From the NCBI GenBank assembly GCA_003231075.1, contig QIIF01000043.1, positions 1 through 11,873 of the forward strand: DNA of 11,873 nt. The letters run 5' to 3'. The notes under the pieces were generated by a model, which made no database searches, was not told the origin of the DNA, and saw only the letters and a list, made by a program, of their open reading frames with translations. This DNA comes from Candidatus Falkowiibacteriota bacterium. Lineage in GTDB: Bacteria > Patescibacteriota > Patescibacteriia > Patescibacteriales > SZUA-104. Made by a program: the position numbers and the translations under genes. Of the stretch, positions 1 to 4,408 are shown piece after piece (positions within the stretch are counted from its first letter, which is position 1; each line of letters begins with the position of its first letter).

Positions 1-127
1 CAATTAACGCGAATAATTTGCCGGCCAGAGCTTCTTTGTTTGCATCCGGCTGGGCGACAAAAATTTCACCGGCAGTACCGGCTTTCGCCCCCGGAGTTAG
101 AATTAATTGCGCTATTTTTGTGTGCAT
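1..127 (-). CDS. Partial hypothetical protein (N-terminus only)
   Basis: A minus-strand reading frame starts with ATG at 127-125 and runs open off the left edge, giving 42 residues (MHTKIAQLILTPGAKAG...). An in-frame TAA lies five codons upstream of the ATG, so the start cannot lie further out unless it is a non-ATG codon in that short gap. Codon use resembles the neighbouring genes. The peptide has no signal peptide or membrane segment. It recalls, from memory only, a conserved Parcubacteria family of unknown function with a GEIFVAQPD-like stretch, and I assign no function. No Shine-Dalgarno motif precedes it. It is transcribed divergently from the gene at 476. Confidence 0.6.
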   Translation of the reverse strand, partial: MHTKIAQLILTPGAKAGTAGEIFVAQPDANKEALAGKLFALI

Positions 128-219
128 AAAATCAGTTGAAATTTATAGTAAAGAAATTTTAGTGTTATTTAGGTTATTTTGATAATAATTTGTATATTCG
201 GATTATAAGCGGACGCGTA

Positions 220-240
220 TAATTCGAATGGCCCGAATTA
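220..240. repeat. Short inverted repeat in divergent spacer
   Basis: TAATTCG (220-226) and CGAATTA (234-240) form a perfect 7-bp inverted repeat around a 7-nt centre. No T-run follows, so it is not a standard terminator. It overlaps a TATAAT hexamer at 218-223 that lacks a recognisable -35. It could be an operator for either divergent gene or a chance palindrome. Confidence 0.3.
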
Positions 241-262
241 CCGTTTTAATACCCTAAATAGA

Positions 263-359
263 GAATATTGAAGATTAGTTTAGTATGAGAGAGATTAACT
301 AACTTTAGTATTATTTATCAATATTCCCAAATTCCCAATATTTAATTTTCAATTTCAAT
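263..359. repeat. AT-rich hairpin plus degenerate 7-nt array
   Basis: GAATATTGA (263-271) pairs perfectly with TCAATATTC (318-326), and TTAGTT (275-280) pairs inside it with AACTAA (297-302), giving a nested hairpin. It runs into degenerate 7-nt units at 325-359 (TCCCAAA, TTCCCAA, TATTTAA, TTTTCAA, TTTCAAT). The layout, a hairpin flanked by a period-7 tract, recurs before ftsL and before the ABC permease. No gene is seen in the whole 128-475 spacer. Confidence 0.45.
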
Positions 360-363
360 AACT

Positions 364-392
364 TTGACTAATCGTATTATATATTATACTAT
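364..392 (+). promoter_or_regulatory. Candidate promoter for the wHTH gene
   Basis: TTGACT at 364-369 matches the sigma70 -35 consensus in 5 of 6 positions. Downstream lie TATACT (385-390, spacer 15) and TACTAT (387-392, spacer 17), both plausible -10 elements. The gene start at 476 would then have a leader of about 75-85 nt containing the 7-nt array. The region is very AT-rich, so chance matches are likely. Confidence 0.4.
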
Positions 393-432
393 AAAAAGAA
401 AGAAATGTTAAGCCTATGGCTTTTAACTTATA

Positions 433-474
433 GCGTTACGCGTTATGAGTTACGAGTTACGCGTTACGCGTATA
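433..474. repeat. Heptanucleotide tandem array, (GCGTTAC)n type
   Basis: Six contiguous 7-nt units: GCGTTAC, GCGTTAT, GAGTTAC, GAGTTAC, GCGTTAC, GCGTATA. The array ends one base before the ATG at 476 and fills the position where a Shine-Dalgarno motif would be expected. Confidence 0.85.
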
Positions 475-475
475 T

Positions 476-1135
476 ATGTTAGGACAATTATTCGGTTCAA
501 ATTCCAGAGTGCAAATATTAAAACTATTTCTTTTTAATCCGGAAGAAAAATATTATATCAGGCAATTGGCGCGCCGCCTTAAATTGCAGGTTAATTCTGT
601 CCGGCGGGAATTGGATAATTTAGAAAAATTTGGAATATTGGTTTCCGGCGCTAATATAGGCGCGGAGGAAATTGACGGTGATTATTCCGTCGTAGAGACG
701 CGCCGCGGCGCGTCTCTACGGCGCGGCCGGATCTCTCGCGCTAAAGCTTCGGCGGACAGGCAGGAAAAAAAGTATTATAAAGCCAACGCCGATTTTGTTT
801 TGTATGAAGAAATAAAATCTTTAATTATTAAAGCGCAGATTTTGTACGGGCGCGATTTTATTGATAAGCTAAAAAACGCCGGAAATATTAAATTGTTGAT
901 TATGACCGGCAAGTTTGTTAATGAGCCGGATTTTCCGATTGACTTGCTGATTGTCGGCCGTTTTAATAAGATTAAATTATTAAGATTAATAAAAGAGCTG
1001 GAAAGAGAGCTGGGAAGGGAAGTGAATTTCACCGTAATGGATACCAAGGAATTTAAATATAGAAGAGATATAACGGATGTATTTTTATACAATATTTTAG
1101 AAGGAAAAAATATCATAGCGGTTGATGAAATGTGA
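476..1135 (+). CDS. Winged-helix protein with degenerate nucleotidyltransferase-like domain
   Basis: 219 aa, apparently cytoplasmic. Residues 1-60 read as an ArsR/MarR-like winged helix: an SRVQILKLFLFNPEEKYYIRQLARRL start and then a recognition-helix-like NSVRRELDNLEKFGIL. Residues 98-219 resemble the MNT nucleotidyltransferase fold, with a TGKF turn at 144-147 and PIDLLIVG at 154-161. The usual Gly-Ser pair and the first carboxylate of the D-x-D metal site are absent (P154-I-D156), so catalysis is doubtful. Residues about 62-96 form an Arg/Ala-rich linker encoded by repeat DNA (palindrome 691-720 and the element 740-764) and look like an in-frame insertion. The likely role is a DNA-binding regulator, possibly antitoxin-like, but no toxin gene is adjacent. 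It stops with TGA. The only evident ATG lies directly after the 7-nt array. Confidence 0.75.
   Translation: MLGQLFGSNSRVQILKLFLFNPEEKYYIRQLARRLKLQVNSVRRELDNLEKFGILVSGANIGAEEIDGDYSVVETRRGASLRRGRISRAKASADRQEKKYYKANADFVLYEEIKSLIIKAQILYGRDFIDKLKNAGNIKLLIMTGKFVNEPDFPIDLLIVGRFNKIKLLRLIKELERELGREVNFTVMDTKEFKYRRDITDVFLYNILEGKNIIAVDEM
691..720. repeat. Perfect 30-bp palindrome inside coding sequence
   Basis: CGTAGAGACGCGCCG (691-705) is followed directly by its exact reverse complement (706-720). Past one mismatched pair (690/721), two more pairs match. It encodes residues 72-82 (VVETRRGASLR) in the linker of the wHTH protein. The GTAGAGACGCG...CGCGTCTCTAC word is, from memory, a dispersed palindrome also found in cyanobacteria and other bacteria. 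Its GC-richness contrasts with the AT-rich host gene. Confidence 0.9.
740..764. repeat. Dispersed-repeat fragment (GCTTCGGCGGACAGGCAGG)
   Basis: A GC-rich stretch of 25 nt encodes residues 89-97 (AKASADRQE region) directly after the palindrome. I recall this word as a frequent interspersed repeat in Parcubacteria genomes, but this was not checked. It appears once in the window, so repeat status rests on memory plus the compositional contrast with the host gene. Confidence 0.45.
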
Positions 1136-1161
1136 TTTAAGCGGACAGTTTATTAAGTAGA

Positions 1162-1197
1162 AAGTTTTTAAAGTTTATCAAGTTCTTAAAGTTTTTT
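1162..1197. repeat. 9-nt tandem array (AAGTTTATC type)
   Basis: Four 9-nt units: AAGTTTTTA, AAGTTTATC, AAGTTCTTA, AAGTTTTTT, preceded by AAGTAGAAAG (1155-1164). The words AGTTTATCAAGTT (1172-1184) and AAGTAGAAAG recur on the opposite strand at 3124-3136 and 3103-3112. Confidence 0.6.
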
Positions 1198-1219
1198 ATT
1201 GCGGTTAAGTTGTTGGTTG

Positions 1220-1285
1220 CGGAGCTCCTGCTCCGTGACATTCCTCCCGTATTACATTGAAGGGATCCGAAGGAGCTGAAGCTCC
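1220..1285. repeat. Pair of GGAGCTCC-type hairpins
   Basis: CGGAGC (1220-1225) pairs with GCTCCG (1230-1235) around a 4-nt loop. GGAGCT (1272-1277) pairs with AGCTCC (1280-1285) around 2 nt. Both hairpins share the GGAGC core and contrast with the AT-rich spacer, suggesting a dispersed palindromic repeat. No T-run follows. The rest of the 1136-1394 spacer shows no gene. Confidence 0.5.
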
Positions 1286-1359
1286 ATCGTCAACGGTTAG
1301 CGAGAAATCCGACTTAAAAGCCGGTAGAAGATTAATTTTATCGCGGCAGAATTAAGGTG

Positions 1360-1388
1360 TTGCTAAAAATAAAAATTTAAGTTATTTT
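1360..1388 (+). promoter_or_regulatory. Candidate promoter, possibly giving a leaderless mRNA
   Basis: TTGCTA (1360-1365) and TATTTT (1383-1388) are separated by 17 nt, each matching 4 of 6 consensus bases. Counting 7 nt from the -10 puts the transcription start at about 1395, the A of the ATG of the next gene. The match is modest. Confidence 0.35.
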
Positions 1389-1394
1389 TTAAGT

Positions 1395-1832
1395 ATGGGT
1401 AATTTAGATAAATTTCAAATTGAGCCGGATGAGGCAGGGCGAAGCCAGGAGCGGGGGGTTGATTTGGATGAAATTTCCATGGAATACGCGGAAAAAATTC
1501 GCGAGTTTTTGGCTGAGGAAAAAAAGAATAAAACAGATATTCATTTAAGCAAGATAAATCCGGAAGAATTAACTTATGAAGACTTGATGATTTATGATAA
1601 GTTTATCAAGGGCAGTTTGAAAGAAGAAGAGTTAAAAGAATATCGTTTTCGTTTGCAAAATTATTTTAATAAATTAAAAGAGGAAAAAGAAAAAAATGGC
1701 GAGACTTATAATTTTTTAAATATCGCCGACCATTCCAGATCAAATATAATGGCTATGGTTTGGCACCGGTTTGAATGCCGAAAAATCAATGAAAAATTAG
1801 CGAAAAGAGGAATAGATATTAAAAATACATAA
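1395..1832 (+). CDS. Hypothetical charged helical protein
   Basis: 145 aa, not recognised. It is rich in Glu and Lys, has no signal peptide or hydrophobic segment, and is probably cytoplasmic and mostly alpha-helical. Residues 58-92 (ELTYEDLMIYDKFIKGSLKEEELKEYRFRL) look like a helical hairpin and recall unnamed Parcubacteria proteins. Residues 13-20 (EAGRSQER) are encoded by a G-rich stretch (1428-1456) unlike the rest and could be repeat-derived. Start: the first ATG, with no Shine-Dalgarno motif but a candidate promoter whose predicted transcription start falls on this ATG. An internal Met at residue 29 is a weaker alternative. It ends 39 nt before tsaB and may be co-transcribed with it. 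Confidence 0.65.
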   Translation: MGNLDKFQIEPDEAGRSQERGVDLDEISMEYAEKIREFLAEEKKNKTDIHLSKINPEELTYEDLMIYDKFIKGSLKEEELKEYRFRLQNYFNKLKEEKEKNGETYNFLNIADHSRSNIMAMVWHRFECRKINEKLAKRGIDIKNT

Positions 1833-1871
1833 AATGCAGGCGTAAATAAACGCTTCATAATTTAACGATTT

Positions 1872-2246
1872 ATGATATTACATATTAATACAACAGAGAA
1901 GGATAAGATTGAGGTTGTTTTGAAGGGTGATAATGGATTGATGGCGCGAAAAAAGGTTTCCGCGCGTTTTACTCAAGCGGAGAAGCTTTTACCTTTGATT
2001 GATAAGATTTTACGGGAGAATAAATTCGGGTTAAAGGATATTAAGCTGATAAAGGTTAATAATGACGGGGGATCGTTTACTGCTTTGCGTATCGGCGCGG
2101 TAACGGCAAACGCGCTCGGGTATGCCTTAAAAATTCCGGCAGCGTCGGAATCCGGAATTGGGGATTTGAAATTTGGAAGAAAAAAATTTAGTATTGTTGA
2201 GCCGATGTATGATAAGGAGCCGAACATAACTGTTAAAAATAAATAA
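1872..2246 (+). CDS. tsaB: TsaB-like tRNA t6A biosynthesis subunit, short form
   Basis: 124 aa, cytoplasmic. TsaB is the non-catalytic ASKHA-fold partner of TsaD in making threonylcarbamoyl-adenosine (t6A37) on ANN-decoding tRNAs. Evidence: an MILHINTTEKDKIEVVL first beta hairpin, the helix ARFTQAEKLLPLIDKIL (residues 31-47), and the family signature DGGSFTALRIG (65-75, compare GPGSFTGVRIG). The C-terminus YDKEPNIT (113-120) matches the usual end of longer TsaB proteins. The middle is missing relative to the E. coli protein of about 230 aa, so only the N-terminal lobe that forms the TsaD interface remains. From memory, short TsaB proteins are common in CPR bacteria, so this is probably functional rather than broken. 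tsaD, tsaC and tsaE are not in the window. The terminator at 2344 ends the unit. Confidence 0.8.
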   Translation: MILHINTTEKDKIEVVLKGDNGLMARKKVSARFTQAEKLLPLIDKILRENKFGLKDIKLIKVNNDGGSFTALRIGAVTANALGYALKIPAASESGIGDLKFGRKKFSIVEPMYDKEPNITVKNK

Positions 2247-2275
2247 TCCCCCCCCAACCCCCTTTATCAAGGGGG
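2247..2275. repeat. C-rich intergenic repeat with hairpin
   Basis: A run of eight C (2248-2255) is followed by CCCCCTT (2258-2264), TATC, and AAGGGGG (2269-2275), a 7-bp stem with a 4-nt loop. The design (C-run, AA, CCCCCTT hairpin) resembles the degenerate element inside the ABC ATPase gene at 10068-10092. It lacks a T-run, so it is read as a dispersed repeat rather than a terminator. Confidence 0.6.
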
Positions 2276-2343
2276 CGCTACTTACTGTGGATGAAGTGTT
2301 GAAAACTTAGCATCGTAAGCGTTAATTTAATAAAACTTTATTT

Positions 2344-2378
2344 AAAAAAACCTACTTATCAACAAGCAGGTTTTTTTT
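2344..2378. terminator. Rho-independent terminator, usable from both strands
   Basis: AAAAAAACCTACTT (2344-2357) pairs with AAGCAGGTTTTTTT (2364-2377) around a 6-nt loop, with a single A-C mismatch. Eight T follow the stem on the plus strand and seven A precede it. It ends the wHTH-unknown-tsaB stretch and insulates the mraZ promoter from read-through. Confidence 0.85.
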
Positions 2379-2402
2379 GTTGTTTAAAATGCTTGTTTTT
2401 AT

Positions 2403-2490
2403 TGGTTTTACGGTGGGTATCGCTAATTGACATTTGGGTAAAAGTGGTGTATAATTATAGTAGATTGGTGAAAAGTGGGGAATGGTGTGG
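2403..2490 (+). promoter_or_regulatory. MraZ-type operator, phased TGG(G/T)N boxes
   Basis: Boxes begin at 2403 (TGGTT), 2414 (TGGGT), 2435 (TGGGT), 2445 (TGGTG), 2466 (TGGTG) and 2476 (TGGGG), with additional TGG at 2483 and 2488. They form three pairs with 10-11 nt within a pair and 31-32 nt between pairs, so all lie on one face of the helix. The two inner pairs share the spacer AAAAG. Known facts: E. coli MraZ binds TGGGN repeats spaced by 5 nt, and Mycoplasma MraZ binds AAAGTG-type boxes. The inner pairs here fit both. Binding would cover the -35/-10 spacer and the transcription start, so autorepression is the natural inference. Confidence 0.75.
2427..2455 (+). promoter_or_regulatory. mraZ (dcw cluster) promoter, full sigma70 consensus
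   Basis: TTGACA at 2427-2432 and TATAAT at 2450-2455 are both perfect hexamers with the ideal 17-nt spacer. The predicted transcription start is near 2462, giving an mraZ leader of about 96 nt. The spacer itself carries two TGG(G/T) boxes, so repressor binding would block polymerase directly. This is the strongest promoter visible in the window. Confidence 0.9.
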
Positions 2491-2529
2491 ATTATTAATT
2501 TTTCAATGATAATTATTTAATTCACTGTA

Positions 2530-2557
2530 TTCATAATTCATAATTCATAATTATAAA
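2530..2557. repeat. Heptanucleotide tandem array, (TTCATAA)n
   Basis: Three perfect TTCATAA units (2530-2550) and a degenerate fourth, TTATAAA (2551-2557), abut the mraZ ATG at 2558 with no gap. The array occupies the ribosome-binding position in the mRNA leader. Confidence 0.8.
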
Positions 2558-2989
2558 ATGTTCATCGGTGAATATAAACACAATATAGATAATAAAGGGC
2601 GGATGGCAGTGCCGGTCAAGTTTCGCAAGCTGTTAAAAAGCGGAGCGGTTGTCACTAGGGGATTGGATAACTGCCTTTTTTTATACCCTAAAAAAGAATG
2701 GGAAGTAATTGCGAAAAAATTATCAAATTTACCGATTAGCCAGGCAAAGGCGCGCGCCATGGCGCGTTTAATGCTGGCGGGAGCCATGGATGTTGATTTT
2801 GATAATCAGGGGAGGATAAATCTTCCGGAATATTTAAGAAAGTTTGCTTCGCTTAAAAAGAAAGCGATTGTCGCCGGACTTTATGACCGGCTGGAAATTT
2901 GGGATGAAGCAAGTTGGAATAAATTTAAAACAGGAGCGGAGAAAGAGAGCGCCAGCATTGCCGAGGCGCTGGGGGAGCTGGGAGTGTAG
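2558..2989 (+). CDS. mraZ: Transcriptional regulator MraZ
   Basis: 143 aa, the usual MraZ length. MraZ is a DNA-binding repressor of the division and cell-wall (dcw) operon, assembling into rings of AbrB-like subunits. Two SpoVT-AbrB half-repeats are visible: MFIGEYKHNIDNKGRMAVP (residues 1-19, D11-x3-R15) and DVDFDNQGRINLP (78-90, D82-x3-R86), both with the family DxxxR signature. The C-terminal helix is charged. It is the first gene after the consensus promoter and TGG(G/T) boxes, the expected site of its own binding. The start is unambiguous, since MFIGEY is the canonical N-terminus. There is no Shine-Dalgarno motif; the 7-nt array touches the ATG. A 321-nt spacer with a long repeat separates it from rsmH, longer than usual for this operon. 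Confidence 0.95.
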   Translation: MFIGEYKHNIDNKGRMAVPVKFRKLLKSGAVVTRGLDNCLFLYPKKEWEVIAKKLSNLPISQAKARAMARLMLAGAMDVDFDNQGRINLPEYLRKFASLKKKAIVAGLYDRLEIWDEASWNKFKTGAEKESASIAEALGELGV

Positions 2990-3024
2990 AGAAAGAATTA
3001 TGAATTATGATTAAAAGATTGGCA

Positions 3025-3122
3025 ACTTTCCACTTTCCACTTTCCACTTTCCACTTTCCACTTTCCACTTTCCACTTTCCACTTTCCACTTTCCACTTTC
3101 CACTTTCTACTTTCTACTTTAT
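3025..3122. repeat. Long heptanucleotide tandem array, (ACTTTCC)13
   Basis: Eleven perfect ACTTTCC units (3025-3101) are followed by two ACTTTCT units (3102-3115) and a decayed ACTTTAT (3116-3122). Period 7 is exact throughout. The sequence then continues as AACTTGATAAACT (3124-3136), the complement of the 9-nt-array word at 1172-1184. It lies in the mraZ-rsmH spacer and is non-coding as far as can be seen. There are no spacers, so it is not CRISPR. Confidence 0.95.
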
Positions 3123-3145
3123 AAACTTGATAAACTATCTACTTT

Positions 3146-3286
3146 ATGACATTAAATGTTCAATGTAAAAATGCTAATCAATTAAAGAAGCAGAATGTTA
3201 GGGTAAAGATTGTAAAGGCGCCTTTGGTTGATACGAGGATTTTAAGGAGTGTTATATTGCAAAGGGCTCAAGCGGTTGTTATTTAG
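3146..3286 (+). CDS. Possible 46-aa small ORF
   Basis: ATG at 3146 opens 46 codons ending in TAG at 3284-3286, inside the start of the 7-nt array before rsmH. The product ([20 protein letters not shown]...) is basic and has no recognised motif or membrane segment. In favour: it is open across most of the otherwise gene-free second half of the mraZ-rsmH spacer and lies in operon orientation. Against: it is short, has no known counterpart in dcw clusters, lacks a ribosome-binding site, and sits between repeats. It may be a decayed gene fragment. Confidence 0.25.
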   Translation: MTLNVQCKNANQLKKQNVRVKIVKAPLVDTRILRSVILQRAQAVVI

Positions 3287-3307
3287 CTTGTAGCTTTTAG
3301 CTTTTAG
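3284..3307. repeat. Heptanucleotide tandem array, (TAGCTTT)n
   Basis: TAGCTTG (3284-3290), TAGCTTT (3291-3297), TAGCTTT (3298-3304) and a partial TAG lie three bases before the rsmH ATG at 3311. The array overlaps the stop codon of the possible small ORF. Confidence 0.75.
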
Positions 3308-3310
3308 AAG

Positions 3311-4288
3311 ATGAAATATCAACATATACCAGTAATGCTTGGGGAGGTTATAGAGTATTTGGACCCGAAACCCGGGCAAAATATTATTGATTGCACTTTA
3401 GGGGGAGGGGGATATACGGTGGAAATTGCCGAAAGAATCGGAAAAAAAGGGAAAATACTTGCTATTGATTTAGATAAAATGGCGATAAATAATTTAGAAT
3501 TTAGAATTAAGAATTTAGAATTAAACATAAAATCAGTTTGCGGAAATTTTAAGGATTTGCAAAAAATCGTTAGCAATGAATTCAAAGAGAAGGAAGTGAA
3601 ATTTAGAGGGATTGTATTTGATTTGGGCTTATCAAGCGCTCAACTCCAAGATAAAAGCAGAGGATTTGCTTTTCAGATGGATGCTCCGCTGATAATGGAA
3701 TTTGGAATCTGGAATGCGGAATCGGGGATGGAAAGAACCGGAGATATTGTTAATAAATGGCGGCAGGAAGATTTGGAAAAAATTATTAGAGAGTATGGGG
3801 AAGAGAGATTTGCGGGAAGAATCGCGAGAGGCATTGTTGAGCGCCGAAAGCAAGAGCCGATTAAGACGACAGGAGAGCTGGTTGAGGCGATTGGCGGTGT
3901 CGTGCCGGCAGCTTACAAGCGAAATCATCATCGCGGCGGGATAAGGAAAATTCATTTTGCCACTCGGACTTTTCAAGCGCTAAGAATTGCCACCAATAGG
4001 GAATTGGAAAATTTGGAACAAGCTTTGCCGCAGGCGGTTGATTTATTGGCTCCGGGCGGCCGCGTGGCGGTTGTTTCTTTCCATAGCTTGGAGGATAGAA
4101 TTGTTAAGCGATTTTTTAAAAAAGAAAGCAAGGATTGTTTATGTCCGCCCACTCTGCCGATTTGCCAATGCGGGCATAAGGCGCGATTGAAAATATTAAC
4201 GCGCAAAGTAATTAAACCGACAGAAGAAGAGGTTGAAAATAATCCGCGGGCGCGAAGCGCGAAATTAAGAGTAGCGGAGAAGGTGTGA
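3311..4288 (+). CDS. rsmH: 16S rRNA m4C1402 methyltransferase RsmH
   Basis: 325 aa (usual 300-320). RsmH (MraW) N4-methylates C1402 of 16S rRNA in the 30S P-site, using S-adenosylmethionine. Visible motifs: HIPVML (5-10), SAM-binding DCTLGGGGYT (27-36, with Tyr where many family members have His), AIDLD (51-55), DLGLSSAQL (104-112), FQMDAPL (121-127), HFATRTFQALRI (215-226), SFHSLEDR (256-263), a CPP/CQCG cysteine segment (276-288) and NPRARSAKLR (311-320). Two stretches come from 7-nt tandem repeats: residues 61-72 after the SAM site and 129-140 in place of the usual D-M-R-hydrophobic segment after DGPL. They add a few residues each, and I128 replaces the conserved Asp. The rest is intact, so activity is likely but altered loops are possible. 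It stops with TGA. Confidence 0.95.
   Translation: MKYQHIPVMLGEVIEYLDPKPGQNIIDCTLGGGGYTVEIAERIGKKGKILAIDLDKMAINNLEFRIKNLELNIKSVCGNFKDLQKIVSNEFKEKEVKFRGIVFDLGLSSAQLQDKSRGFAFQMDAPLIMEFGIWNAESGMERTGDIVNKWRQEDLEKIIREYGEERFAGRIARGIVERRKQEPIKTTGELVEAIGGVVPAAYKRNHHRGGIRKIHFATRTFQALRIATNRELENLEQALPQAVDLLAPGGRVAVVSFHSLEDRIVKRFFKKESKDCLCPPTLPICQCGHKARLKILTRKVIKPTEEEVENNPRARSAKLRVAEKV
3491..3525. repeat. Heptanucleotide array inside rsmH, (AATTTAG)5
   Basis: Five contiguous units: AATTTAG, AATTTAG, AATTAAG, AATTTAG, AATTAAA. They encode rsmH residues 61-72 (NLEFRIKNLELN), an exposed-helix position just after the SAM-binding AIDLD strand. The whole frame stays open. Confidence 0.8.
3696..3730. repeat. 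Heptanucleotide array inside rsmH, (TGGAATC)5
   Basis: Five contiguous units: TGGAATT, TGGAATC, TGGAATG, CGGAATC, GGGGATG. They encode rsmH residues 129-140 (MEFGIWNAESGM), replacing the segment that normally follows the DGPLDMR motif. Confidence 0.8.
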
Positions 4289-4325
4289 GACAGCAGTTTA
4301 AAAGCGTAAAGTTTGAAAACCAAAT

Positions 4326-4408
4326 ATCAAAATGACAAATTAAAATTTAAAAATTTTGCATTTTACACTGTCATTTTACATTTTGATTTTTACATTTTTA
4401 ATTTTTTT
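4326..4408. repeat. Hairpin element built of 7-nt words before ftsL
   Basis: ATCAAAATG (4326-4334) pairs perfectly with CATTTTGAT (4379-4387). In an alternative fold AAAATGACA (4329-4337) pairs with TGTCATTTT (4369-4377). The right half is a period-7 tract from 4353: ATTTTGC, ATTTTAC, ACTGTC (6 nt), ATTTTAC, ATTTTGA, TTTTTAC, ATTTTTA, then A and seven T, ending directly at the ftsL ATG (4409). Confidence 0.7.

Noticed and set aside
218..223. TATAAT as a promoter -10 in the divergent spacer
   Set aside because: The hexamer is perfect but has no -35 at 16-18 nt and no TGn extension.
2258..2275. Terminator after tsaB at the CCCCCTT hairpin
   Set aside because: The stem is good but no T-run follows. 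The clear terminator is 70 nt further on, and the C-run makes it look like a dispersed repeat.
3025..3122. CRISPR-like repetitive array
   Set aside because: Units are 7 nt and directly contiguous, with no spacers and no cas genes nearby. It is a tandem array.
3973..4323. Antisense open frame of 116 codons over rsmH
   Set aside because: It lies fully opposite conserved RsmH motifs and the product has no family features. It is a by-product of rsmH codon use.
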